Positions 1 through 8,029 of a stretch of 42,470 nucleotides of DNA are shown in pieces (the stretch's first letter is position 1; the number at the start of each line of letters is the position of its first letter). Origin of the DNA: an uncultured Oscillospiraceae bacterium (GTDB lineage Bacteria > Bacillota > Clostridia > Oscillospirales > Ruminococcaceae); NCBI GenBank assembly GCA_934444765.1, contig CAKSDC010000019.1, positions 1 to 42,470 of the forward strand. The letters run 5' to 3'. A program made the translations under genes and the position numbers. The notes under the pieces were generated by a model. It was not told the origin of the DNA, made no database searches, and worked only from the letters and a program-made list of their open reading frames with translations.

Positions 1-2535
1 TCCGAAGTGGCTATACTATCCGATAAGGTAAAAGAAAAGGGTGTATCTAAGTTCAACGTTGCAGGTATGACTTGTAAGGTTCGTACTTTTAAAGATATTC
101 TAAACTATATAGACGCTAAAGATACTAAGTACAACTATTACTATTGCGACTTACTAAAGACTGGTTACTTTGTACTCAACGACGCTTATCTACCATATCT
201 TAATGCGGAAATGGATAAGATAGACGGCTTAAAAGTAAGTAGCAGAATAAAAAGTCACATTCAAGAGAGTAGTAAAGTATCTACTTGGAAAGAGGCTATT
301 AATAGAAATATTAAAAAGTCAAACTTTGGTAATATAGAACTAATCGCTGAATACTTAAAAGATATCAACGCTTATACTACCGATTTAGACGAACTAATTT
401 CTAAAGTAGATAGCAGTAACTATTCTTTAGATGAAGTTTCAAAGGAGTTTAACAATAGTTTAGAGGCTCTATCTTTTAATGAATGTATAGGAAACGTTAG
501 TATTAAACGTAGTCTACTATCTTTAGAGGCTAATCTAAAAGAGTTAGTTTCGGAAAATAGAGACTATGGCTTCTACTCCATGGCTTTGGATAAGTTCAAA
601 GAGTTTGCTATATCTATCTGTGAAAACTCTTATAACAACAAACTAAACGATATCTGTTATAGCTTAGAACCTAACAGTATGTACTATAACGCTATTAATA
701 AGTATGCCGAAAGTTATAACTATTGTGTAGTAGATGAATATATCTCTATGAATAACGATAGTTTAGACTTCCCAGACGAAAGTAGTATTATTAGTACTAC
801 TCAAGTAGATAGTTATAATAGTATCTTTTCGGAATTTATAGACTTCTGTAATGAGTATGTTCCAAAAATTCAAGAGTTTGATGGTGTATATATCTTCCTA
901 CAAGAAGTGTATTCTAAACACTTAGAACGTGTAGTAGGTGAAAAGTTTGGAAAGTCTTACGACTTTACAAGGTCAGATGATATTATCAGAGCGTGGGCAA
1001 GTAATCAAAACGATACCGACGTAGCCTATAATATACTAACTACTATAGGTTTTGGTATAGACGAATACTCCACTATAGATGACCATACTTTTAGAATGGT
1101 ACTATCTAATTCGGAAAGACTTAATAGTACACCTTATGTGTTACCAGAAAAGGTAGTATTTTTAAATAAGATATACTATATATCGGGTGCAGATAGAGTG
1201 ATTTCTAACCTGAACATAACAGAAGATACTCTACTAATATTAGACTTCCCTATAAATCCTGAGTTTAGAGATAGAATATTAGAAAATATTAGAAAAGTAT
1301 CTAACGGTTACAGAGTAGTATTAATAGATAGGTGGGTTATACTATACTTAACTACTATTCCTTATACTAAAAGAACTACCGCTTTTAAAGTATGTAGTAT
1401 ATTCAACATGACTGGCGGAGTTACTACTAATACTAACTTCCGTGGTGACTATATTGAAGAACTTACTAAAGAGAATAGTAACGTACATCTACTATTAGGT
1501 AGAAAGTATTATGGTAAAACTTCCATAATACATAGTGCTATAGAAAGGCTATCTAAAGATAGTAATAACGTTACTATTCTATTAAATGGCAGTACTACAG
1601 ACTTAACCAACGCTACAGAAGTATTCAACGCTTGCAAAGAGTTATCTTTAAAGATTAATCCTTTTGATACTTGGGATGAGTTTGAAAGTTCTGTTACAAG
1701 ATATCTAAACAAGCACCCTAACAAGTCCATGTACCTATATATCGACGACGCAGACGACTATATCAGCCACTGCATTGAAGATACTGTAGAACGTTCTTCT
1801 ATAGTAGTGCTAAATAGTCTTGCTGAAAAGTTTAAGGATAGGTTTAACTACGTACTAACTTGCGATATCCTTAAACGTGTTATGGACTACGCTAACAGAC
1901 TTGATATTAAGTACTTAATAGTTAAGCCCCTTGACTATGTAGAATGTGCGACTATGTTTAATAGTCTATTAAACGGTGTTAGAGTATCCATTAGCAATGT
2001 GGATATTATGATGACCTTAATAGCTAAGTCTTTTGGCTGTCCAGAAATGGTTCATGCTATATCTAACCAAATAGTAGATACTCTATCTAAAGAAGACAAT
2101 CTATTCCATGGCAAGTATATGTATGAACTTACTAACGATATGTTAGTTAAATCTTTAACCGCTAACGACTATAGTAGTATGGTAAAGCGTATATATCTAA
2201 ACTCTGTAATAGGCAACGATGAGGCTAATAGTTCAGTAATACCTGTAGTATATGCTATAATATATCACTTTAACGAACATCTTAACACTTATAAGTGTAC
2301 TATACAGGATATTCAAGGTACGCTTGCCTTATTCGATATAGAAGAAAACGATAGGTTAAATATCCAAAGTGTTCTTGATATATTAGTTACTATTAATATA
2401 GTTAAACGTTCCGAACAGGATGAATACTTCTTTACCCACGACGCATACAGGTACTGCTTTGGTGATAAAGACTTTGTATTCTCTATGCTATGTGAATGCA
2501 CTAAAATATTTGCAAAGGACGGTATTACTCAATGA
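1..2535 (+). CDS. STAND/AAA-like P-loop ATPase, 5' end at or beyond the window edge
   Basis: The frame is open from base 1. A GTG at position 7 is possible but has no ribosome site in view, so the true start may lie outside; at least 842 residues remain. The C-terminal half has a Walker A motif (GRKYYGKTS, near residue 498) and a Walker B strand (MYLYIDDADD, near residue 578). After them comes a helical region and a winged-helix-like end (TINIVKRSEQDEYFFTHDAYRY), the usual order in STAND/Orc-like NTPases. The N-terminal half is acidic, alpha-helical and unrecognised. The stop overlaps the next gene's start as ATGA, so the two are translationally coupled. I infer a sensor or regulator ATPase of a conflict or defence system; no exact family is assigned. 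Codon use resembles the neighbours. Confidence 0.7.
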   Translation, partial: SEVAILSDKVKEKGVSKFNVAGMTCKVRTFKDILNYIDAKDTKYNYYYCDLLKTGYFVLNDAYLPYLNAEMDKIDGLKVSSRIKSHIQESSKVSTWKEAINRNIKKSNFGNIELIAEYLKDINAYTTDLDELISKVDSSNYSLDEVSKEFNNSLEALSFNECIGNVSIKRSLLSLEANLKELVSENRDYGFYSMALDKFKEFAISICENSYNNKLNDICYSLEPNSMYYNAINKYAESYNYCVVDEYISMNNDSLDFPDESSIISTTQVDSYNSIFSEFIDFCNEYVPKIQEFDGVYIFLQEVYSKHLERVVGEKFGKSYDFTRSDDIIRAWASNQNDTDVAYNILTTIGFGIDEYSTIDDHTFRMVLSNSERLNSTPYVLPEKVVFLNKIYYISGADRVISNLNITEDTLLILDFPINPEFRDRILENIRKVSNGYRVVLIDRWVILYLTTIPYTKRTTAFKVCSIFNMTGGVTTNTNFRGDYIEELTKENSNVHLLLGRKYYGKTSIIHSAIERLSKDSNNVTILLNGSTTDLTNATEVFNACKELSLKINPFDTWDEFESSVTRYLNKHPNKSMYLYIDDADDYISHCIEDTVERSSIVVLNSLAEKFKDRFNYVLTCDILKRVMDYANRLDIKYLIVKPLDYVECATMFNSLLNGVRVSISNVDIMMTLIAKSFGCPEMVHAISNQIVDTLSKEDNLFHGKYMYELTNDMLVKSLTANDYSSMVKRIYLNSVIGNDEANSSVIPVVYAIIYHFNEHLNTYKCTIQDIQGTLALFDIEENDRLNIQSVLDILVTINIVKRSEQDEYFFTHDAYRYCFGDKDFVFSMLCECTKIFAKDGITQ

Positions 2536-3635
2536 GAAATTCGGCTGAAATGTGGTGGAACGGTGTTATAGGTGCTTCTGACTATATTGGCTGTATTACT
2601 CAAGCGTTAGAAAGAAAGGACTCCATTCTGTTATTCATTCCGCAAAGAGTTCCTTGGCGTGACTACTTTATGGAACGCATTAAACGAGAAAATCCTAACC
2701 GCAACACCATGAGTTTTAATCTAATAGACTGTTCTAAGTGTTCCGAAGAAAGTCTACTAAACCTACTATTGGATAGATTTTCTTCTATGGAAGACTATAA
2801 ACGTAGTGGTAAGACTATTACGTCTTACCTGCTACGAGATGGTGTGCTATCCAATAGAACTATTTGGTTGTACAACGTTCCTAAACGCTTAGAGGCTCGC
2901 TGGATAGCCAGTATTTGCGACCTTCAGCGAAAAAAGGCTTATGATAATCTTGAAAATGATAGCATACTATGTATGGAAGTAGACGCTACTAACAGTAAGA
3001 TATCAGTAGACACTCCATATACACAGAATATCAATTGGGATAACCATATATTTACCTATGATGTTCTTATGTTTGCTATGCACCGTGTTAGAAATATAAA
3101 CGAACTTGAAAGTGTTAAGACTTATATTTCACAGATAGTCTCTAATATTGCCGGTTCGGATATAGAGTTCTGCGATATGCTTATTAGAAACTATTATAAT
3201 CTAATTAGATATCCTGATAAAACGGTTCAAAAACTGTGTAACCAGTTCTATATTAGCGACGACGCTCAAATATTCAAGATGACTAAGCTACACTTTACCT
3301 ATATTATATGGTCGGCACAAGAGCAAGTGCTATTTCCTATTATAGAAAAACTTAGACTTGACTTTATAAAAAAGTATCTTGACGTAGTTACTGCTAACTA
3401 TCAAAAGCCAAGAGTTAAAGAGTGTCAAGCCGTAGACTTAGAAACTCCTTACGATATGGAACTTACTACTCTAATAGAAATATGCAATAGAAAGTTTGAG
3501 GGTACTGACAAGATTAGAAATAACGTTCAAGACTGGAATATGTTGAAGTCTTTGCGTTTTGCAAGAAATAAGATAGCTCACAGAAGCCCTGTAGAGTTCG
3601 ACCTATTCGATAAGATAGTAAACTTTACGTTCTAA
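2532..3635 (+). CDS. HEPN-like protein coupled to the upstream ATPase
   Basis: This 367-residue protein begins with the overlapping ATGA of the ATPase gene. The N-terminal part (WWNGVIGASDYIGCI, then SILLFIPQRVPWRDYF) looks like the first strands of an AAA-type fold, but I see no P-loop. The last 60 residues form a helical segment with ARNKIAHRSP, an RxxxxH motif as in HEPN ribonucleases and related Swt1-type C-terminal domains. Partnership with an ATPase fits a toxin or effector controlled by a STAND sensor. This is inferred from the motif and the gene order; the family was not identified. A HEPN domain may also be a non-catalytic binding module. Confidence 0.62.
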   Translation: MRNSAEMWWNGVIGASDYIGCITQALERKDSILLFIPQRVPWRDYFMERIKRENPNRNTMSFNLIDCSKCSEESLLNLLLDRFSSMEDYKRSGKTITSYLLRDGVLSNRTIWLYNVPKRLEARWIASICDLQRKKAYDNLENDSILCMEVDATNSKISVDTPYTQNINWDNHIFTYDVLMFAMHRVRNINELESVKTYISQIVSNIAGSDIEFCDMLIRNYYNLIRYPDKTVQKLCNQFYISDDAQIFKMTKLHFTYIIWSAQEQVLFPIIEKLRLDFIKKYLDVVTANYQKPRVKECQAVDLETPYDMELTTLIEICNRKFEGTDKIRNNVQDWNMLKSLRFARNKIAHRSPVEFDLFDKIVNFTF

Positions 3636-3639
3636 TATA

Positions 3640-3668
3640 TTGAAAAAATCTCCCAAGTGTGATAGAAT
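3640..3668 (+). promoter_or_regulatory. SigA promoter of the anion transporter gene
   Basis: TTGAAA (3640-3645), 17 bp, TAGAAT (3663-3668). It lies inside the hairpin that ends the upstream operon. The expected transcript start near 3675 would leave only the 3' arm of that hairpin, with its GGGAGG ribosome site, in the mRNA. Confidence 0.75.
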
Positions 3669-3688
3669 AGTCATTTGGGAGGTTTTTT
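3643..3688 (+). terminator. Intrinsic terminator of the ATPase/HEPN operon, overlapping the next promoter
   Basis: A 14-bp stem (3643-3656 with 3675-3688, one G-U pair) has a GC core CTCCCAA/TTGGGAG and ends in six T. The 18-base loop contains the -10 box of the next gene, and the 3' arm contains that gene's ribosome site. Confidence 0.75.
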
Positions 3689-3693
3689 ATATT

Positions 3694-4803
3694 ATGAATG
3701 CACTAAAGAAGTTCTTTAAAGATGAAACGGTATTTGTGATATCTTTGATATGTGCTATAGTATCTATGGTGTTAGTACCACCTAATAGTGACTATTTAGG
3801 GTATATTAATACTTCAGTTTTAATTATGCTATTCTGTTTGATGTTGGTAGTTGCAGGCTTGAACAGTATCGGCGTATTGAGTAAGATTTCCAACGCTTTA
3901 GTTAGTAGGTTCAATAGCGTTAAGGCGATATCTTTTATATTGGTGAACTTTTGCTATATACTGGCAATGTTCATTACTAACGACGTATCGTTAATTACTA
4001 TAGTTCCACTAACTATAAACGTTCTTAAACGTTGCGACCACAAAAAGACTATCTTTGTAGTGGTAATGGAAACTATCTCTGCTAACTTAGGTAGTATGGT
4101 TACACCTATAGGCAATCCACAGAATATATATGTGTATGAAAAGTATCATATTGATATTTTGGAGTTCTTTAAGATTATGCTTCCATTAGGTTTAATAAGT
4201 TTGGTGATAATCAACTTGATACTGTTACTATCTAAAGACCAACCTATACAGACTAATCTTCCAGAAGATACACATAATAGTATAGACAAAAAGTCTTTAC
4301 TTATATATTTGATAATGTTCTTGATATGTATACTTACCGTCTTAAAAGTAGTTCCGCACTATATGTGCTTAATATTAGTGGCAGTATTGGGCATACTAAC
4401 AGATATTAAGATATTCAAAAGTGTGGACTATATACTATTACTGACCTTTGTATCGTTTTTTGTATTTACTGGAAACGTTGCAAGTATTCAAGCTATAAAA
4501 GATTTGGTATCTAACTATTTAACGGGTAGGGAAGTACTATTTTCAGCGTTACTATCTCAGATAGTAAGTAACGTACCAGCAACTTTAATGCTTTCAGGAT
4601 TTACTCAACAGTACTCTAAACTGTTAATAGGCGTTAATATAGGAGGCTTAGGAACTATAATATCGTCGTTAGCCAGTTTGATATCCTTTAAATACTACTG
4701 CAAAGAGTATCCCAAAAGTACAGGTGAATATTTAAAAGTCTTTAGTATATATAACTTTTCTATCTTAATACTATTAATGGTGGTATTCTACACTATGTAT
4801 TGA
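3694..4803 (+). CDS. ArsB/NhaD/CitMHS-type anion or ion transporter
   Basis: A 369-residue polytopic membrane protein, with about ten to eleven hydrophobic segments. It carries two hallmarks of the ion-transporter superfamily that includes ArsB, NhaD and SLC13 carriers: TNDVSLI near residue 92 and the re-entrant loop GSMVTPIGNPQN near residue 132. The C-terminal half repeats the pattern (SQIVSNVPATLML, then NIGGLGTIISSLASLISF). The substrate cannot be told from sequence; a dicarboxylate, arsenite-like anion or Na+/H+ exchange are all possible. ATG 3694 is chosen because GGGAGG (3677-3682) precedes it by 11 bases; an upstream in-frame TTG lies in the promoter. It is a short single-gene unit between its own promoter and that of the next gene. 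Confidence 0.85.
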   Translation: MNALKKFFKDETVFVISLICAIVSMVLVPPNSDYLGYINTSVLIMLFCLMLVVAGLNSIGVLSKISNALVSRFNSVKAISFILVNFCYILAMFITNDVSLITIVPLTINVLKRCDHKKTIFVVVMETISANLGSMVTPIGNPQNIYVYEKYHIDILEFFKIMLPLGLISLVIINLILLLSKDQPIQTNLPEDTHNSIDKKSLLIYLIMFLICILTVLKVVPHYMCLILVAVLGILTDIKIFKSVDYILLLTFVSFFVFTGNVASIQAIKDLVSNYLTGREVLFSALLSQIVSNVPATLMLSGFTQQYSKLLIGVNIGGLGTIISSLASLISFKYYCKEYPKSTGEYLKVFSIYNFSILILLMVVFYTMY

Positions 4804-4828
4804 TTTTCTATCATTAGTATGGTATAAT
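4800..4828 (+). promoter_or_regulatory. SigA promoter of the DUF4250 gene
   Basis: TTGATT (4800-4805), 17 bp, TATAAT (4823-4828). The -35 box overlaps the stop codon of the transporter gene. Confidence 0.8.
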
Positions 4829-4866
4829 CTTATAGTGTTGAATATACTTTGATTGGAGATGTTTTT

Positions 4867-5046
4867 TTGAGTTACTTACCTAAAGACCCCGTTATGTTAT
4901 TAAGCTATATTAATACTAAACTTCGTGATGAATGCGAAAGTTTAGATGAGTTCTGCAACGTATACAACTATCCTAAGTTTGATATAGTGGAAACTCTTGA
5001 TGAAATAGGCTACTCTTATGATGAAAAGCTAAATCAGTTTAAATAA
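4867..5046 (+). CDS. DUF4250 family small protein
   Basis: A 59-residue protein starting SYLPKDPVMLLSYINTKLRD and ending with a Tyr-rich EIGYSYDEKLNQFK, the full pattern of DUF4250. This family is common in Clostridia and has no known function. The start is TTG 4867, eight bases after GGAG (4855-4858); an earlier in-frame TTG at 4849 lies before the ribosome site. The protein is soluble and acidic with no membrane segment. It is a monocistronic gene with its own promoter and a strong terminator directly behind it. Confidence 0.85.
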   Translation: MSYLPKDPVMLLSYINTKLRDECESLDEFCNVYNYPKFDIVETLDEIGYSYDEKLNQFK

Positions 5047-5052
5047 CAAAAG

Positions 5053-5084
5053 AGAACGGTTATCTACTTAACCGTTCTTTTTAA
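5053..5084 (+). terminator. Intrinsic terminator after the DUF4250 gene
   Basis: Ten-bp perfect stem AGAACGGTTA/TAACCGTTCT (5053-5062 with 5069-5078), 6-base loop, then TTTT. Confidence 0.9.
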
Positions 5085-5100
5085 CTATCAATAGGTATAT

Positions 5101-5133
5101 AAAAAAAGTCTGTACTAAACTAATAGTACAGAC
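5101..5133 (-). terminator. Intrinsic terminator of tRNA-Arg
   Basis: On the minus strand, the stem GTCTGTACTA/TAGTACAGAC (5124-5133 with 5108-5117) is followed by seven T (5107-5101). It sits just behind the tRNA gene. Confidence 0.9.
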
Positions 5134-5137
5134 TCTA

Positions 5138-5211
5138 TGTGCCTGAAGGGACTCGAACCCATGACCTACTGATTCGTAGTCAGTTACTCTATCCAGCTGA
5201 GCTACAGACAC
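5138..5211 (-). tRNA. tRNA-Arg (anticodon ACG)
   Basis: The 74-nt cloverleaf reads on the minus strand: acceptor GTGTCTG/CAGGCAC, D arm GCTCAGCTGGATAGAG, anticodon arm ACTGA-CTACGAA-TCAGT with ACG at 34-36, T arm with GGTTCGAGTCC, and discriminator A. The CCA end is not encoded. ACG, read after A34-to-I editing, decodes CGT/CGC/CGA. It has its own promoter and terminator. Confidence 0.96.
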
Positions 5212-5254
5212 ATCTATGTAGTTTTTAAGTCGTCCACTCTTGGACTGCTCTATT

Positions 5255-5283
5255 AGTATATCATAACAAGCTATAAAAGTCAA
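5255..5283 (-). promoter_or_regulatory. Promoter of tRNA-Arg
   Basis: Minus-strand TTGACT (5283-5278), 17 bp, TATACT (5260-5255), about 44 bases before the mature tRNA 5' end. The stretch between here and 5407 is AT-rich; I see no gene in it. Confidence 0.8.
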
Positions 5284-5407
5284 GGATATTATAATTAATT
5301 TACAATTTGTTAATAATTATTCCTGTATATGGAATGACTTTGTGACGTATTATACATAATATACTAATATATTCTCCTAATATGTTGATAATATGGTTAG
5401 TATTAAT

Positions 5408-5436
5408 TTGACCTTTTTCCATATATATGCTATAAT
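5408..5436 (+). promoter_or_regulatory. SigA promoter of the secreted C39/ricin protein gene
   Basis: TTGACC (5408-5413), 17 bp, TATAAT (5431-5436). AAGGAGG follows at 5454-5460, eight bases before the TTG start. Confidence 0.82.
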
Positions 5437-5468
5437 TTTATGTAGAACATATTAAGGAGGATATTCTT

Positions 5469-7040
5469 TTGAACACTAAACACTTAATAATTACTGCTCT
5501 ATGTGTGGGCAGTCTATCTATTGGCGGAATACTACTAAATACAGACAGTGTGGTATCTACCAATGCAGAACTAACCCTTGCACAGTCACTAAAAGAGGCT
5601 AAACAGTGTATCTTTGGTGGCGAATACGATTCGCAGTATGACAGCAATTCAGACAGTTCGCTAAACGTTATAGACATTATCAACTTTAAACGACAGGCTA
5701 TCATAGAAGCACAAACTTCTCAAACTACCACCACTACTGAACCTACTACTACTACCACTCCAGAACCTACCACTACTGAACCACCTGTTCAAACTACCAC
5801 CGAACCACCCACTACTACTACAGAACCACCTGTTACTACACAACACACTCACGACTACCAACTTCCTAATAGTGCGGTACTCTGGGACGTTACTCCTATG
5901 AAACAGACGGGACTTCCTACTGGTTGTGAGGCTACTGGCTTAACTATACTATTAAACTGGCTTGGATTTGACGTTACTAAAGAGGCGATGGCTTTAACCT
6001 ATATGCCACGTCAAGACTTTTACTATGCCGACGGTAAACTTATCGGTGCGGACTTCATTAACACCTTTGCGGGCAACCCTTCAAGAGAGAGGATGTCTTA
6101 TGGTTGTTACGTTCCTTGCATGATTAAAACCGTAGAAAACTACTTTGACGATATAGGTTATACAGACTATCAAATTACAGACCTTACCGGTACAAGTTTA
6201 GACGACCTTTTCTACTATGTAAATGAGGGCGTTCCAGTAGCTTTGATATCTACACCTAACCTTAAAACTCCTAAAACTGGTGACTCTTGGTACACTTCCG
6301 ACGGTCGTTACGTTACATGGCAACAAGGTCACCATTGTATGATATTAGTAGGTTATGACTACTCTAAAAATATAGTATACGCTTCGGAGTCTATGTATTC
6401 AAGTATAGTATCTTACGATATGGATAAGTTTAGAAATATATACAATCTAAAGGGTAAGTACTCTATGATAGTTACCACTGGTACTAAGAGTAATAGTCAT
6501 ACTGGTAATAGTAGCGGTATCGATATAGACCCTTCTAATGATGAGTATGTACTTCCATTTAGCGACGGTCAGGTATGCACCTTAAAGAATGTAGGTAGCG
6601 GAAAGTATCTAAACGTCGACTACGGAAAAGATGCTAACGATACCAACGTATATCAATGGACTGGTGACGGTAGCACAGAACAGACCTTTAAAATGAACCT
6701 TCTTGAAGAGTCTTCTTGTTACTTGATACGTGCTATGTGTAGTTCTAACGGTGAAAATCGTACTCTTGATATAGTTAAAGATAACGGAAACATCGTTGCA
6801 GGTGGTAACGTGGATATATACAATCCTACTGATACTATAGCTCAACAGTGGCTATTCGTTAAAGTTTCACAAGATACATATAAGATAGTTCCTAAGTATA
6901 ATACTAACTTAGCACTCACAGTGTATGGAAATAGCAACGGTAGTGCTGACGGAACTTCTACTACTTCAGCAGGTAACGTATTCGTAGATACTTATAAAGG
7001 GTCTAACTATCAACTATGGAAAGTTACGAGTGTAAACTAA
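5469..7040 (+). CDS. Secreted dockerin-like / C39-type peptidase / ricin-type lectin protein
   Basis: A 523-residue export protein. Residues 1-33 are a signal peptide. Residues 35-83 form a helix and a single dockerin-like Ca2+ loop (DSNSDSSLNVIDIINFKR); a full dockerin has two such loops. Residues 85-125 are a Thr/Pro linker. Residues 130-345 are a Peptidase_C39_2-like papain-fold domain with likely nucleophile Cys153 in GLPTGCEATG and His288/289 in QQGHHCMILVGYD. Residues 360-523 are a beta-trefoil lectin (repeated QW, as in STEQTF, AQQWLF, YQLWKV). The start is TTG 5469, eight bases after AAGGAGG. I infer cell-surface or cellulosome/amylosome-associated peptidase activity directed to glycans or peptidoglycan by the lectin. 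The gene is alone on its own promoter, and no sortase signal is present. Confidence 0.85.
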   Translation: MNTKHLIITALCVGSLSIGGILLNTDSVVSTNAELTLAQSLKEAKQCIFGGEYDSQYDSNSDSSLNVIDIINFKRQAIIEAQTSQTTTTTEPTTTTTPEPTTTEPPVQTTTEPPTTTTEPPVTTQHTHDYQLPNSAVLWDVTPMKQTGLPTGCEATGLTILLNWLGFDVTKEAMALTYMPRQDFYYADGKLIGADFINTFAGNPSRERMSYGCYVPCMIKTVENYFDDIGYTDYQITDLTGTSLDDLFYYVNEGVPVALISTPNLKTPKTGDSWYTSDGRYVTWQQGHHCMILVGYDYSKNIVYASESMYSSIVSYDMDKFRNIYNLKGKYSMIVTTGTKSNSHTGNSSGIDIDPSNDEYVLPFSDGQVCTLKNVGSGKYLNVDYGKDANDTNVYQWTGDGSTEQTFKMNLLEESSCYLIRAMCSSNGENRTLDIVKDNGNIVAGGNVDIYNPTDTIAQQWLFVKVSQDTYKIVPKYNTNLALTVYGNSNGSADGTSTTSAGNVFVDTYKGSNYQLWKVTSVN

Positions 7041-7064
7041 CACTTCTATAATAGTGTATCCAGT

Positions 7065-7093
7065 TGACATAACTATCTTAGTGTGATATAATT
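7065..7093 (+). promoter_or_regulatory. SigA promoter of the Mrp/NBP35 gene
   Basis: Consensus TTGACA (7065-7070), 17 bp, TATAAT (7088-7093). The leader of about 60 bases contains a short inverted repeat around AATACTATAGGTATT. Confidence 0.87.
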
Positions 7094-7162
7094 AATATCA
7101 AAACCGTTAATACTATAGGTATTATGGATTAAATACTATTACGAAAAGGTGTGATATTAACC

Positions 7163-7984
7163 ATGTCAGAATGTACACACGATTGTGGTTCTTGTGGTTC
7201 TGACTGTTCTAAAAAAGAACAGTCTATGTTAGAAAACTTAAACCGATATAGTAGCATTAGTAAAAAAGTAGTCGGTATAGTTAGCGGTAAGGGTGGCGTA
7301 GGAAAGTCATTCGTTACTGCTTCGATAGGTTGTCAGTTAGCCAAGCAAGGCTACCGAGTAGGTATTCTTGATGCCGATATTACAGGGCCTTCCATTCCTA
7401 AAATGTTTGGCATTCATGGTAGGGCTACTATGGACGATAACGGAATATATCCTGCTAATACGGTATCAGGCATCAAGGTAATGTCTACCAACTTGATACT
7501 CGAAACGGAAGAAACTCCTGTAATTTGGAGAGGACCTGTAATGGCTGGTATAGTTAAACAGTTTTGGACTGACGTAGTTTGGGGCGAATTAGACTATCTA
7601 TTAATAGATATGCCTCCAGGTACAGGCGACGTTCCACTTACTGTGTTCCAATCTATACCAGTAGACGAAATTGTAGTAGTAACTTCTCCACAAGATTTAG
7701 TTAGCATGATAGTAGGTAAGGCTTGTAACATGGCTAAGACTATGAACATTAAAGTTCTTGGTTTAGTGGAAAACTACAGTTATTTACAGTGTCCAGACTG
7801 CAACAAAAAGATATATCTATACGGTCAAAGCAAGATAGACGAAGTAGCTAAAAAACATAGTTGCAAAGTACTTCAGCAGTTACCTATAATGCCAGAAGTT
7901 GCTGAAGTGATAAACCGTGAAGAGTTTGAAAGTATTCCTCATGACTACGTAAACAAAGTAGTAGATGCTATCATAAATGAATAA
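7163..7984 (+). CDS. Mrp/NBP35/ApbC family Fe-S cluster carrier ATPase
   Basis: A 273-residue cytosolic P-loop ATPase of the MinD/Mrp class. Members bind a [4Fe-4S] cluster at the dimer interface and pass it to apo-proteins. The N-terminus is Cys-rich (CTHDCGSCGSDC), as in NBP35. The deviant Walker A is SGKGGVGKS (near residue 35). DADITGPSIPKMFG, LLIDMPPGTGD and the C-terminal CPDC (near residue 212) complete the family pattern. ATG 7163 follows AAAAGG (7144-7149); the in-frame GTG at 7151 overlaps that ribosome site. It has its own consensus promoter and terminator. Confidence 0.92.
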   Translation: MSECTHDCGSCGSDCSKKEQSMLENLNRYSSISKKVVGIVSGKGGVGKSFVTASIGCQLAKQGYRVGILDADITGPSIPKMFGIHGRATMDDNGIYPANTVSGIKVMSTNLILETEETPVIWRGPVMAGIVKQFWTDVVWGELDYLLIDMPPGTGDVPLTVFQSIPVDEIVVVTSPQDLVSMIVGKACNMAKTMNIKVLGLVENYSYLQCPDCNKKIYLYGQSKIDEVAKKHSCKVLQQLPIMPEVAEVINREEFESIPHDYVNKVVDAIINE

Positions 7985-7988
7985 TAAT

Positions 7989-8023
7989 AAAGTCTCTTAC
8001 TAATGTAGTAAGAGACTTTTTTT
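7989..8023 (+). terminator. Intrinsic terminator after the Mrp gene
   Basis: Fourteen-bp stem AAAGTCTCTTACTA/TAGTAAGAGACTTT (7989-8002 with 8006-8019) with a T run to 8023. The convergent permease gene ends at 8030, so the hairpin may also serve the minus strand, where the T run is poorer. Confidence 0.9.
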
Positions 8024-8029
8024 AACGGT

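Noticed and set aside
5068..5283. A 71-codon minus-strand frame over the tRNA-Arg gene
   Set aside because: It is a translation of the tRNA, its promoter and its terminator. Similarly, frames near 41259-41626 translate the tRNA-Gln genes.
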